From the NCBI RefSeq assembly GCF_002940685.1, contig NZ_PNFP01000002.1, positions 248,001-312,000 on the forward strand: a stretch of DNA of 64,000 nucleotides, in the 5' to 3' direction. The notes beneath the pieces were generated by a model. The model was not told the DNA's origin, made no database searches, and saw nothing but the letters and a program-made list of their open reading frames with translations. Origin of the DNA: Ensifer adhaerens. Lineage in GTDB: Bacteria > Pseudomonadota > Alphaproteobacteria > Rhizobiales > Rhizobiaceae. Both the position numbers and the translations under genes were made by a program. Shown here piece by piece: positions 34,305 to 42,924 of this stretch; the first letter of the stretch is position 1, and the number at the start of each line of letters is the position of its first letter.

Positions 34305-35336
34305 ATGAGCGCGACGACGATGCAGGCATTCGTTCTGACACGGTATGGCGGCCCCGACGCCGCCGAGCTGCGGGAGGTGCCGCGTCCACGAGCCGCGCGT
34401 GGCGAGGTGCTTGTGCGGGTGCAGGCCGCGGGGCTTAATCCTGTCGATTACAAGACGCGCGAAGGCATGCTCAAGGTCGTCCAGCGCTATCCGCTGCCTG
34501 CCGTCATGGGCAACGAACTCTCGGGCGTCGTCGAGGCGCTCGGAGACGGCGTCACGTCTTTCCAACCTGGAGACCGGGTCTTTGCCCGCATGCCGAAGGG
34601 GGCCATGGGCGGTCTCGCCGAATACGCCGTCGTGCCCGATAAATTCCTGGCGAAGATGCCCGCGTCCACGGATTTCAACACGGCGGCCGGCGTGCCGCTC
34701 GCGGGTCTCACGGCCTTGCAGGCGCTGCGCGACGAGCTTCATGTCAGCCGGGGAAGCCGCATCTTCATACCCGGTGGTGCCGGCGGCGTCGGCACCTTCG
34801 CCATCCAGCTGGCGAAATGGCTGGGTGCGGAGGTGACGACCACGGCGTCGCCCCGTGGGCGGGCGCTTGTCGAAGAGCTCGGCGCGGACGTGGTCATCGA
34901 CTACACGAAGGAGCGCTTCGAGGAACATCTGCGCGGCATGGACGGCGCCTTCGACCTGCTGGGCGGCGAAACGCTCTTAAGATCATTCGGCGTCGTCAAG
35001 CCCGGCGGCAAGGTGGTGTCCATCGCCGGCATGCCCGAGCCCGAAACGGCGCGCAAGGATCTCGGTCGCGGCCTGTTGCTCAGCACGCTTTTCTGGTTTG
35101 CGTCCTACAGGATACGGGCAGTCGCCCGGAAGCATGGCGTCGCCTACCGCTATCTCTTCATGCATCCCGATGGTGCCGAGCTTGCCGAACTCGCCGCTCT
35201 CATCGACGCCAGGACGGTGAGGCCCGTCATCGACCGGGTATTTGCGCTGAAGGATGTCGCCGAAGCCTTCGCCTATCTGGAATCCGGTCGCGCCAAGGGC
35301 AAGGTCGTGATGGAAATCGCGGGCCGCCCTGACTGA
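34305..35336 (+). CDS. NADP-dependent quinone oxidoreductase-like protein (zinc-free MDR family)
   Basis: 343 residues. GroES-like N-terminal domain (RYGGPDAAELREVPRPRAARGEVLVRVQAAGLNPVDYKTREG, PAVMGNELSGVVEALGDGVTSFQPGDRV) and Rossmann domain with GGAGGVGTFAIQLAKWLGAEV, the NADP-binding loop. No catalytic zinc ligands are present, which fits the quinone/enone reductase branch of the medium-chain dehydrogenases. It reduces quinones or enones; the substrate is unknown. The C-terminal portion (ALKDVAEAFAYLESGRAKGKVV) is typical. Confidence 0.9.
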   Translation: MSATTMQAFVLTRYGGPDAAELREVPRPRAARGEVLVRVQAAGLNPVDYKTREGMLKVVQRYPLPAVMGNELSGVVEALGDGVTSFQPGDRVFARMPKGAMGGLAEYAVVPDKFLAKMPASTDFNTAAGVPLAGLTALQALRDELHVSRGSRIFIPGGAGGVGTFAIQLAKWLGAEVTTTASPRGRALVEELGADVVIDYTKERFEEHLRGMDGAFDLLGGETLLRSFGVVKPGGKVVSIAGMPEPETARKDLGRGLLLSTLFWFASYRIRAVARKHGVAYRYLFMHPDGAELAELAALIDARTVRPVIDRVFALKDVAEAFAYLESGRAKGKVVMEIAGRPD

Positions 35337-35420
35337 TAATATCAACCGCGCACGCAGGCGGACCGCGTCTAAGGTGATTTCGTGCGAGCGCAAGGTTCAC
35401 GCGGGCTATGCCGTCGAGCC

Positions 35421-35463
35421 GCCCCTCACCCTAACCCTCTCGCCGCAGGCGGGGAGAGGGGAC
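35421..35463. repeat. REP element, module A without nested palindrome
   Basis: GCCCCTCACCCTAACCCTCT followed by CGCCGCAGGCGGGGAGAGGG. It matches module A at 33955 except that the TCCTCGGGTTTAACCCGAGGA insert is absent, so this looks like the simpler parent form. Confidence 0.8.
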
Positions 35464-35558
35464 GAGGTTGCCGCTGACATACACTCCAGACGTCCGGCGG
35501 AGGAACGCTTCTCTTGCCGCGCCGATGAGGGCGCATCGCTCACGGCGCGCGGCTGCTC

Positions 35559-35903
35559 TCAACCGTTCTTCGCCTTGGCTTCGCTCTCCCGCTTGAGCGG
35601 TCGGCTGACGGGGCAGACCTCCTGGGCAAAGCCGTTCAGCGTGTTGATCAGGTTGTTGGTCACGATCGTGTAGTGAACGAACTGGCCGCGCTTTTCCTTG
35701 GCGATCAGGCCGGCGTTTTCGAGAACGGTCAGATGTTGCGACACCGAGGGCTTGCTCATGTTGAAGCGCTCGGCGATCTCGCCCGCCGTCAGGCTGGAGG
35801 CCGAGAGATAGGCCAGGATCTTGCGCCGATGCAGCGAGGACAGGGCGTTGAACACGCGCTGTGCCGATCCGCCTGCATCGGGGTTGAGCGTGTCGTCGTT
35901 CAC
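35559..35903 (-). CDS. ArsR-family transcriptional regulator
   Basis: 114 residues from a GTG start with AGGAGG seven bases upstream. The winged helix-turn-helix is FNALSSLHRRKILAYLSASSLTAGEIAERFNMSKPSVSQHLTVLENAGLIAKEKRGQFVHYTI (18-80), in the SdpR/YgaV-like group without the metal-binding cysteine box in helix 3. The only cysteine (EVCPVS) is near the C-terminus. Divergent to a fatty acid desaturase gene across 192 A/T-rich bases with inverted repeats, which makes the desaturase its probable target. Confidence 0.9.
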   Translation of the reverse strand: MNDDTLNPDAGGSAQRVFNALSSLHRRKILAYLSASSLTAGEIAERFNMSKPSVSQHLTVLENAGLIAKEKRGQFVHYTIVTNNLINTLNGFAQEVCPVSRPLKRESEAKAKNG

Positions 35904-35938
35904 AAGGCCTCCTTTGTCGCGGCAGTTTGACCGATAGA

Positions 35939-36002
35939 TAATTAGGACATTGCCTAAATACCTATTCGCAGATAAACATGTAGTTAGTTTATTTCCTAAT
36001 TA
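35939..36002. promoter_or_regulatory. ArsR operator candidate: 9-bp inverted repeats
   Basis: TAATTAGGA (35939-35947) and TCCTAATTA (35994-36002) are exact complements, with a related ATTGCCTAAAT between them. The block lies in the A/T-rich gap between the ArsR gene and the desaturase, where both promoters must be. Confidence 0.55.
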
Positions 36003-36095
36003 CCTTCTGCGCCGATTGTTTTCAACCGGATCCTTCAGTGTTGCCTGAAATCTGGTCCGGGTTTTGTCATTCCGGGTTTTGTCAAGGAGGGGGGC

Positions 36096-37058
36096 ATGGA
36101 CGTCGTATCGACTGGCAGAATGATTGCGCAGCCGGGTAGCGACCCGGTGAGCGGCAAGGTCGTGTGGGTTCCCGGCAAATCGCTCTGGGTCGCCGCAATG
36201 ACGCTGGTGGCGGTCATCGGCGGTCCAATGACGTTTTCGCCGGGTGCGCTCGCGGTCTTCACCGTCCTGACGGCGCTGACGATCTGCCTTGGTCATTCGG
36301 TCGGCATGCACCGCCTGCTGATCCATCGCTCCTTCGAAACGCCGCTCTGGCTCGAGCGTAGCCTCGTCTACTTCGGCGTGCTTGTCGGCATGGCAGGGCC
36401 GTTCGGCATGATCCATGCGCACGACATTCGCGACTGGGCGCAGCGCCAGGAGGCTTGCCACGATCTCTTTGCGCACCGCCGCGGGTTCTTCAAGGACGCA
36501 TTCTGGCAGATGCACTGCGCCGTTGCCCTTGACCACCCGCCGCGGTTCTTCATCGAAGAGCGTGTCGTGCAGGATCGCTTCTATCGCTTCCTCGAGGCGA
36601 CGTGGATGTGGCAGCAGGCGCCTTTGGCTGTCCTGCTCTTTGCCTTCGGCGGAATTTCCTGGCTGGTCTGGGGCGTGGCCGTACGGGTCTCCGTTTCGCT
36701 GACCGGGCATTGGCTGGTCGGTCACTTCGCCCATCGCGGCGGCGAACAGGGGTGGAGGGTCGATGGCGTTGCCGTGCAGGGCTACAACCTGCCGCGTTTC
36801 GGCCTGGTGACCTTCGGCGAGGCCTATCACGGCAACCACCACGCGTTTCCGGACTCCGCCCGGCTCGGCATCGAACCCGGGCAGGTCGATCTCGGGTGGT
36901 GGTTCATCCGCCTGCTTTCGCATCTAAGGCTCGCCTCGGCGATCAGGCTGCCGTCCAATACCGGACGGCGCGTGGGCCTCAGGCGCGTCGCCGCGATGCC
37001 GGAGCAGCCGGTCGCCCGTGGCAGGAGCTGTCCGGTCCTGCGTGGGCTGCTGCGCTAG
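36096..37058 (+). CDS. membrane fatty acid desaturase (acyl-CoA desaturase family), atypical second histidine box
   Basis: 320 residues with four membrane segments. Histidine boxes bind the di-iron centre: box 1 is HRLLIHR (H72, H77) and box 3 is HGNHH near residue 245-249. Where the family usually has a clustered HxxHH after the first membrane pair, this protein has [19 protein letters not shown] (residues 106-123), so the ligand spacing is altered. It would introduce a double bond in acyl chains or oxidise a related lipid. AAGGAGGGG precedes ATG 36096. Divergent from the ArsR gene; its stop overlaps the convergent aldo/keto reductase stop (CTAG). Confidence 0.85.
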   Translation: MDVVSTGRMIAQPGSDPVSGKVVWVPGKSLWVAAMTLVAVIGGPMTFSPGALAVFTVLTALTICLGHSVGMHRLLIHRSFETPLWLERSLVYFGVLVGMAGPFGMIHAHDIRDWAQRQEACHDLFAHRRGFFKDAFWQMHCAVALDHPPRFFIEERVVQDRFYRFLEATWMWQQAPLAVLLFAFGGISWLVWGVAVRVSVSLTGHWLVGHFAHRGGEQGWRVDGVAVQGYNLPRFGLVTFGEAYHGNHHAFPDSARLGIEPGQVDLGWWFIRLLSHLRLASAIRLPSNTGRRVGLRRVAAMPEQPVARGRSCPVLRGLLR

Positions 37059-37900
37059 ATCATCTCCAGCGAGCGCTTGCGCTTTGGCGGCGGGAAGGCG
37101 CGGTCGAGATCGGCGAGATCTGCCGCCGTCAGGTGGGTGTCCATGGCGTCGCGGTTTTCGCGGGCGCGGTCGGCCGAGCCGGTCTTCGGGATCGAGATCA
37201 CGCCGGGTAGGGTCTTGAGGAAGGCAAGCGCGATCTGCGCCGGCGTTGCCTGATGCGCCTTGGCGATGTGGATGAGATCCGGATTGCGCAGCAACCGACC
37301 CTCGTCGAGCGGCGAATAGGCCATGATGGCGATGCCGCGCTTCTGGCACCAGGGCAAGAGGTCGAATTCGATACCGCGGCGGGAGAGGTTGTAGAGCACC
37401 TGGTTGACGGCAACGTTCTTTCCGTCCGGTACCGACAGCAGTTCCTCCATGTCGTCGACGTCGAAATTGGAGACGCCCCAGGCGCCGATCTTGCCTGATT
37501 TCTTCAGCGCCTCGAAGGCCGCGACCGTTTCCGCCAGCGGATAACCGCCGCGCCAGTGCAGCAGATAGAGATCGATATGGTCGAGCCCAAGATGTTTCAG
37601 GCTGCGCTCGCAGGCGGCTTCGGTGCCGATGCGGCTGGCGTTCGAGGGCAGCACCTTGCTGACGATGAAGGCCTCGTCGCGCCGCCCGCGCACCGCTTCG
37701 CCGACCACGCGCTCCGAGGCGCCGTTGCCATACATTTCGGCCGTGTCGATCAGCGTCAGGCCGAGATCGAGGCCGAGTTGCAGGCTCTTCACCTCATCGG
37801 CCTTGCGCGCTGCGCTGTCGCCCATGCGCCAGGTTCCCTGGCCGAGAACGGGGATCTTGCGGCCGTCGGGCAGGGTCGTCGTCGGGATCGGATCGTGCAT
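37055..37900 (-). CDS. aldo/keto reductase
   Basis: 281 residues. A TIM-barrel NADPH-dependent carbonyl reductase with the catalytic tetrad D52 ([12 protein letters not shown]), Y57, K82 (VSKVLPSN) and H115 (LLHWRG). The C-terminal [17 protein letters not shown] segment binds the 2'-phosphate of NADP. The start at ATG 37900 gives the family length. Its stop shares CTAG with the convergent desaturase gene. The substrate is unknown. Confidence 0.94.
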   Translation of the reverse strand: MHDPIPTTTLPDGRKIPVLGQGTWRMGDSAARKADEVKSLQLGLDLGLTLIDTAEMYGNGASERVVGEAVRGRRDEAFIVSKVLPSNASRIGTEAACERSLKHLGLDHIDLYLLHWRGGYPLAETVAAFEALKKSGKIGAWGVSNFDVDDMEELLSVPDGKNVAVNQVLYNLSRRGIEFDLLPWCQKRGIAIMAYSPLDEGRLLRNPDLIHIAKAHQATPAQIALAFLKTLPGVISIPKTGSADRARENRDAMDTHLTAADLADLDRAFPPPKRKRSLEMI

Positions 37901-38077
37901 GCTGTTCTCCTCGCAGTCGAAAGTGCCCGCAGCGGGCGCCTCTTTCAAGATACGCCTGAAACCCTGTAGCACTTTGACGTGCGCCCTGTTGCTATCCGTA
38001 AAAGCGGAAACGCTTTCAGGAAATTCCGCGTAGCGGGCAATCTAGCGCATCCCCGCGGCCTTTCGAGCCATGGCCGG

Positions 38078-38986
38078 TCATCCGGCAAGCCGCCCGCGTT
38101 CCCTCTCCATGCGCTGCAGGATCTCGACGAAGGCACGCACGCGCGCCGGGCGGAAATGCGATGGCGGATAGACGACATGGATACCGCCCGAGGGCAGCGA
38201 CCAGTCAGTGAGCAACCGCACCAACCGGCCTTCGGCGATGTCGGTTCGCACCTGGTAATCCGGCAGCACCGCAAGGCCGATACCGGCGACCACGCAGCAA
38301 TGGGCGGAATCGGTGCTGTCGGCGGTCACCAGCGCCCTGCCGACGATCGACGCTTCCTGCCCCGTGGCGTCCGTGAAGGTCCATTCGAGCGGTGCCTTCA
38401 AGGCGCCATTGGCGATCCAGTCGGCCTCGGCCAGTTGTCTTGGATCGGTGATGTCACCGAGCCTTGCGGCATAGGCGGATGCTGCGACCAGGTGTTGCTG
38501 GAACGTGCCGATGCGTTTTGCCCGTTCGCTGGAATCGACGAGCCAGCCGGCGCGGATGGCGAGGTCGAGGCGCTTCTCGATCATGTCGAGCACGGTGTCG
38601 CCGAAGCTGAGCTCCACCCGCATGGCGGGATAGGTGGCGAGATAGGCGGCGACGGCGTTGGTCACGACCTTGGCGCCATAGTCGAGAGGTGCCGTCAGCG
38701 TCAGCGTGCCGCTCGGGACGTCGGTTTCGGCCGAGACCGCGCCGACGGCCTCGTCGGCATCGCGCAGGATCAGCGAGCAGCGCTCGTAGAAGCGCTGGCC
38801 GGTGGCCGTCGGGCTCAGCCGCCTTGTGGTGCGCACGAGGAGCGTCGTGCCCAACTCCTTCTCGAGCTGGGCGACCTGATGGCTGACCGCCGCTTTGGCA
38901 AGTCCCAGCCGCTCGGCTGCGGCCGTGAACGAGCCGCTTTCGACGACGGCAACGAAATGCGACAGTCGATTTAGGTTTACAGTCAT
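38078..38986 (-). CDS. LysR-family transcriptional regulator
   Basis: 302 residues from MTVNLNRLSHFVAVVESGSFTAAAERLGLAKAAVSHQVAQLEKELG, the LysR winged helix (4-62), followed by the two-lobe effector domain (PSGTLTLTAPLDYGAKVV; CVVAGIGLAVLPDYQV). It belongs to the DsdC/AaeR-like group with an RTTRRLSPTATG wing. A TTG two codons upstream is less likely. It diverges from the metallo-beta-lactamase-fold gene across 116 bases that contain a LysR-type palindrome at 39004-39022. Confidence 0.92.
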   Translation of the reverse strand: MTVNLNRLSHFVAVVESGSFTAAAERLGLAKAAVSHQVAQLEKELGTTLLVRTTRRLSPTATGQRFYERCSLILRDADEAVGAVSAETDVPSGTLTLTAPLDYGAKVVTNAVAAYLATYPAMRVELSFGDTVLDMIEKRLDLAIRAGWLVDSSERAKRIGTFQQHLVAASAYAARLGDITDPRQLAEADWIANGALKAPLEWTFTDATGQEASIVGRALVTADSTDSAHCCVVAGIGLAVLPDYQVRTDIAEGRLVRLLTDWSLPSGGIHVVYPPSHFRPARVRAFVEILQRMERERGRLAG

Positions 38987-39003
38987 CGCCAATTCTTTGT
39001 GAT

Positions 39004-39022
39004 TGTCTGAAACTATCAGACA
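39004..39022. promoter_or_regulatory. LysR operator candidate
   Basis: TGTCTGA-AACTA-TCAGACA: perfect 7-bp arms around a 5-base centre, agreeing with the T-N11-A rule for LysR sites. It lies 18 bases in front of the LysR start and 81 bases before the divergent target gene. Confidence 0.65.
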
Positions 39023-39102
39023 GCCTGTCCGGATCGACGGGCTTTTTCAAGCGGGCGCCTGCCGTCATCCTGTCGGGCAAGATCCAAGCCCAAGGAGACC
39101 CC

Positions 39103-40014
39103 ATGCAGATCCAGTTGACCCGGCGGACCGCGCTGAAGACCATGGCGGCGGCCAGCGCCGCCATCCTCATCCAGCCGATCGGCAGCCGCCTTGCCACGGC
39201 CGCCTCGACGCTCGAATGGCGCTACTTCCAGGCGGATGACGCCGGCTTCAACCGCACGCCGGTGCTTCTGACGGGAAAGAGCGAGGCGATCCTGATCGAT
39301 GGCGGCTTCACGTTTTCCGATGGCCGCGCCGTTGCCGAGGCGATCAAGGCGACGGGCAAACGGCTGACGACGATCTATGTCAGCTGCAACGACCCGGACT
39401 TCTACTTCAGCCTGAAACCCATCGTCGAGGCTTTCCCGGATGCCAAGGTGATCGCCGCTTCGGCGACCGTCGAGGCGATCAAGGCCAATGTTGAGGGCAA
39501 GCTTGAGACCTGGGGGCCCCAGCTTAAGGACAATGGCCCGCAGACGCTCGCCGACGTGGTGATGCCGATGCCCGACGATCGCACGTCGCTGACGCTCGAG
39601 GACGGCACGATCGAGATCGTGACGATCGCAGGAATGAAGGACCGGCGCTATCTCTTCGTGCCGGAACTGCAGGCGATCTTCGGCGGCGTGCTCGTCTATT
39701 CCGGCTCGCATGTCTGGGTCGCCGACGAGGCGACCGCGGAAGGCCGGCAGAAGTGGATCGAGGCGCTCGACGCCATGGCAGCGCGCAAGCCCGAGATCGT
39801 CGTGCCGGCGCACAGGAGCGAAAGCGGGCCGGAAGGTCTCGAAGCCATCCGCTTCACCCGTGATTATCTCGTGGCCTTCAACGAGGCGGCGGCTGCCGCC
39901 AAGGACAGCGCCGAGCTGATCGCGGCGATGACAAAACGCTATCCGGATCTGCCTGGTGTCTCCACGCTCGAACTCGGCGCCAAGGTTGCCAAGGGCGAGA
40001 TGAAGTGGGGATAG
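39103..40014 (+). CDS. MBL-fold protein with Tat-type signal and altered metal site
   Basis: 303 residues. The N-terminus has a twin-arginine-like signal (LTRRTALKTMAAASAAILIQ), so the product is probably periplasmic. The fold is that of metallo-beta-lactamase-like hydrolases: TPVLLTGKSEAILIDGGFTFSDGRAVAEAI at 50-85, then the place of the HxHxDH box reads YVSCNDPDFYFSL, so the first histidine ligands are missing. Later positions (GGVLVYSGSHVWVADE; VVPAHRS) keep a His and Asp. It may use a different metal set or be non-catalytic. Probably controlled by the divergent LysR regulator. Confidence 0.8.
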   Translation: MQIQLTRRTALKTMAAASAAILIQPIGSRLATAASTLEWRYFQADDAGFNRTPVLLTGKSEAILIDGGFTFSDGRAVAEAIKATGKRLTTIYVSCNDPDFYFSLKPIVEAFPDAKVIAASATVEAIKANVEGKLETWGPQLKDNGPQTLADVVMPMPDDRTSLTLEDGTIEIVTIAGMKDRRYLFVPELQAIFGGVLVYSGSHVWVADEATAEGRQKWIEALDAMAARKPEIVVPAHRSESGPEGLEAIRFTRDYLVAFNEAAAAAKDSAELIAAMTKRYPDLPGVSTLELGAKVAKGEMKWG

Positions 40015-40351
40015 GGCCGGCCACCCGCTGATCGGGCAACGGCTTTGTCGGCGCGCCCGGCAAAGTCCCTTGAGCAGCGCCACGCTCACATCCTCGTCCG
40101 TGTGGCAGGGATGTGAGCGACAGTTCCTTCGGCCCGAGGAGGCGGACCATCGGTTGTCCGGAAAGGGCGCGCTGCATTGCCAAGCAGGCTGTATCAGGCG
40201 GTTTGGGCGTCGCACCGAACCGGCACTGGGCCGCCGCAACACCCGGCCCCGGACGTCCGGGGTCACCACCAGCAATTGTCACCATGACAAGTTCGCGGCT
40301 GGTACCGGTCATTAGGTCAATTATGCTGACCCAATTGATCGGGAGGAAACC
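40015..40351. other. intergenic region with one palindrome
   Basis: 337 bases between the MBL-fold and the LysE-family gene. Apart from the palindrome at 40276-40290 and A/T-rich DNA from 40308 to 40340, probably promoter, nothing is recognised. Confidence 0.5.
40276..40290. promoter_or_regulatory. palindrome TTGTCACCATGACAA upstream of the LysE-family gene
   Basis: Perfect 6-bp arms around CCA, 62 bases before the LysE-family start. A nearly identical element, with matching flanks (GCAA before, GT after in the same sense), lies at 42790-42804 in opposite orientation. Confidence 0.7.
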
Positions 40352-40945
40352 ATGCAGGCCGATACGCTGCTGGCGCTGTTTTTGTTCGCATTCACCACCT
40401 CGATCACGCCGGGGCCGAACAACATGATGCTGTTCGCGTCGGGCGTGAATTTCGGTTTCGTCCGCACCATTCCGCATATGCTGGGCATCGGTGCCGGCTT
40501 CTTCGCGCTTCTGATCGCCGTCGGTTTCGGTCTCGGCGCGCTGCTTCACTCCGTGCCGCTCGTCTACACGGCGCTGAAGTTTGCCGGTGGCGCCTATCTC
40601 GTCTGGATCGCCTGGAAGATCGGCACCTCGCGGTCGCTTTCCGACGGCAAGGCCGGCGCGCAACCGATGAGCTTCATCGGGGCTGCCGCGTTTCAATGGG
40701 TCAACCCCAAGGCGTGGGTCATGGCGGTGTCAGCGATGGCGACCTATACCAGCAGCGACAGCTATCTCTTCAGCGTGCTCGTTGTCGGCGTCGTCTTTGC
40801 GCTCGTCAACGTGCCGAGCGTCTCCACCTGGGCGGGCTTCGGCTCGGCGCTACGCCAATGGCTCTCGGAGCCGTCGCGGCTGAAATGGTTCAACATCACC
40901 ATGGCGGTTCTGCTCGTCATCAGCCTCTGGCCGATGCTAAAATAA
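40352..40945 (+). CDS. LysE-family translocator (RhtB-like exporter)
   Basis: 197 residues with five or six membrane helices. It opens LLALFLFAFTTSITPGPNNMMLFASGVNFG, the family signature with the conserved TPGPNN, and continues GAYLVWIAWKIGTS and FQWVNPKAWVMAVSA, the second conserved motif. Members export amino acids or related compounds. GGGAGG sits upstream of ATG 40352. Its stop overlaps the convergent DUF2269 gene by nine bases. It shares the palindrome at 40276 with the SDR-DoxX operon on the other side. Confidence 0.93.
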   Translation: MQADTLLALFLFAFTTSITPGPNNMMLFASGVNFGFVRTIPHMLGIGAGFFALLIAVGFGLGALLHSVPLVYTALKFAGGAYLVWIAWKIGTSRSLSDGKAGAQPMSFIGAAAFQWVNPKAWVMAVSAMATYTSSDSYLFSVLVVGVVFALVNVPSVSTWAGFGSALRQWLSEPSRLKWFNITMAVLLVISLWPMLK

Positions 40946-41416
40946 GACGAATTGCGGCTTCACCAGCATCAGCCAAAAGATGCCGGTGACCGCGAAGAAG
41001 GCGGGAAAACCGCAGGCAAACCAGATGGCATAGAGGCGGTCGAACTCTGCTGGCAGCGGCGCCCCGCTTGCCGTTGCGAGGCGAGCGAGATCGCGTAGTC
41101 GCAGCTGGATCCATACCACCGGCAGCCAGAAGAGGCCGGTGATCACGTAGAGGATCAGCGACAGCACGATCCATCCTTCCGTCAGCGACCAGCCGATACT
41201 CTTCGCCAGCAGGTAGCCGGTCATCGGCTGGAGCAGCACGGCGGTGGCCGTGAAAACCGTATCGGCGATGACCACCGTTCCCGCGACATGGGCAATCAAT
41301 CGCGCATCACGCGTGCGCCTGGCCACGACCATGAAGAAGGCGATGCCTGCGCCGGTGCCGAAGAGCACGGCAGCGCCGATCACATGGGCGAGGCGCAGCA
41401 GGTCTTCCTGAAGCAT
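40937..41416 (-). CDS. DUF2269 family membrane protein
   Basis: 159 residues, four membrane helices (LRLAHVIGAAVLFGTGAGIAFFMV; AGTVVIADTVFTATAVLLQPMTGYLLA; GWIVLSLILYVITGLFWLPVVWIQLRL; LYAIWFACGFPAFFAVTGIFWLMLV). The HVIGAAVLFGTG start with its histidine matches DUF2269, a family without a known function, often found with SDR/DoxX proteins. It is coupled to the upstream SDR-DoxX gene by a one-base TGATG overlap. Confidence 0.85.
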   Translation of the reverse strand: MLQEDLLRLAHVIGAAVLFGTGAGIAFFMVVARRTRDARLIAHVAGTVVIADTVFTATAVLLQPMTGYLLAKSIGWSLTEGWIVLSLILYVITGLFWLPVVWIQLRLRDLARLATASGAPLPAEFDRLYAIWFACGFPAFFAVTGIFWLMLVKPQFVLF

Positions 41417-42696
41417 CAGCGTTCATCCAGAATGGCCAGCGCCGAAAGCGTGGCAAGCAGCGACGGCAGGACCTTGACGAGCGGTCCGAGCGGATCCGCC
41501 CAGAGTGCGGGTTCGAAGAGGGTGGCGGAGGTGAGGTAGGCGGCGCTCAGTGCGAGCATGCCGAAGAGCGCGCGCCTAGCAATAGGGCGGACCAGGACGG
41601 CGATTCCCAACGCGACATCGGCAAGGCAGGTGGCAAGCGTCAGGGCCGTTGCCGGGCCTTGCGCCAGAAACCGCAGCAAATGCTGCCGCGCGTCATCGAA
41701 GGCAAAGAGCGGAATGATCCCCGACAGCAGCCAGAAGAGCGAAAGACCAACGATCAAAACCGGCTTCAGGACGTAAAGGCGCGCAAACCAGAGATCCTGC
41801 ACGCCGGATGGGTTGGCTGAGAGGCTGCGGCTGGCGGACAGGAATGGTCCCCGGGCCCGGTTCCCGCCTGCAGCAGAGACCCCGCCGGCCATGACCGCAA
41901 GGGCGGTCGAGCGCAGCGGGGAACGCCAGCCGAGCCTTCCGGCAACATCGGCGGCAAGGCCGACGGGCGCGGCGAAGAGGGCCGGCAGACGGACGACGGC
42001 GGCGGGCGGCAGCCCGAGCCATTGGCGATGCAGCGCCACGAGTTCGGCAAGCGTCGGCGGAGCCTCGTGGCCGAGCACGAGATCGCTTGCCTCCGGCATC
42101 AGGCCGGCGACGGCGGCGCTGACCGCGTCGGCGACATCGCTCAGGGCCACGGTCTCGACGCGGGCATTTGCATGGACGAGCGGTATGACGAAGGGCAGGG
42201 CTGCGAGTGCGCGCAGAAGCGCCGAGCCGCCATGGGCGTTGCGGCCGAGCACGAGAGCCGGCCGCAATATGACATGCGCAACGCCGCTTGCCGCCAGTGC
42301 CTCGTCGGCGCGAAACTTGGTGGCGAGGAAGGAACTGTCGCTGCCCGTTTCGCCACGTGGCGCAGAGATCTGGACGATGCGGACGGGCGATGCCTTCGCC
42401 GCCGCATAAAGCGCCAGCATCGCTGTTTCCTGCGTTGCGGCCACATCGTCGGCAAGACCATCTTGCAGCGCGCCGGCGCAATTGACGACGACATCATGGC
42501 TCTCGACGAGAAGCTTCCAGTCGTTGGCGTCATGCATGCGCGCCAGATCGGCCGCAAGCCATTGCGCCTCTGGCCGCATCAGCCGGGCGCGGGTGACATT
42601 GCGGCCAAGCCCGGTCACCCGGTGTCCGTCGCTTGCCAGTCGATCGAGGAGGGCCGAGCCGATGAAGCCGGTGGCGCCGAGAATCAGAACTTTCAT
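41416..42696 (-). CDS. SDR-DoxX fusion protein
   Basis: 426 residues from MKVLILGATGFIGSALLDRLASDGH, an atypical NAD(P)-binding SDR domain (to about 290; VNCAGALQDGL, LVLGRNAHGGSALLRALA) of the NDUFA9/YlbE type. From about 300 it becomes a four-helix membrane domain of DoxX type (LYVLKPVLIVGLSLFWLLSGIIPLF, LATCLADVALGIAVLV, FGMLALSAAYLTSATLFEPALWADPLGPLVKVLP). The fusion places a soluble redox or lipid-binding domain on the inner membrane. It overlaps the DUF2269 gene by one base. Confidence 0.85.
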   Translation of the reverse strand: MKVLILGATGFIGSALLDRLASDGHRVTGLGRNVTRARLMRPEAQWLAADLARMHDANDWKLLVESHDVVVNCAGALQDGLADDVAATQETAMLALYAAAKASPVRIVQISAPRGETGSDSSFLATKFRADEALAASGVAHVILRPALVLGRNAHGGSALLRALAALPFVIPLVHANARVETVALSDVADAVSAAVAGLMPEASDLVLGHEAPPTLAELVALHRQWLGLPPAAVVRLPALFAAPVGLAADVAGRLGWRSPLRSTALAVMAGGVSAAGGNRARGPFLSASRSLSANPSGVQDLWFARLYVLKPVLIVGLSLFWLLSGIIPLFAFDDARQHLLRFLAQGPATALTLATCLADVALGIAVLVRPIARRALFGMLALSAAYLTSATLFEPALWADPLGPLVKVLPSLLATLSALAILDER

Positions 42697-42789
42697 CGTG
42701 CTAGAATAGAGGAGGCGGTTGCATGCGACAGCACCATATGCCGTCAAAGTTTAGCCGGCCAAGTCCGTTTCTAAAGAGGCCAGCCCGAC

Positions 42790-42804
42790 TTGTCACGGTG
42801 ACAA
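42790..42804. promoter_or_regulatory. palindrome TTGTCACGGTGACAA upstream of the SDR-DoxX gene
   Basis: 94 bases before the SDR-DoxX start. Read on the minus strand it becomes GCAATTGTCACCGTGACAAG, which matches the element at 40276 in all but one position. The two sites thus face the outer ends of the same three-gene cluster. Confidence 0.7.
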
Positions 42805-42924
42805 TTGCGGGCACCCGCAGACGTTGAAATCGATTTCGAATCCGGGGTTTATGCGCTACGACTTTAAGAGGAGGCAGCGCCATCTTTGTGCCTGTGATGG
42901 CACGGCGTTGCGAGGAGCCAGGCA

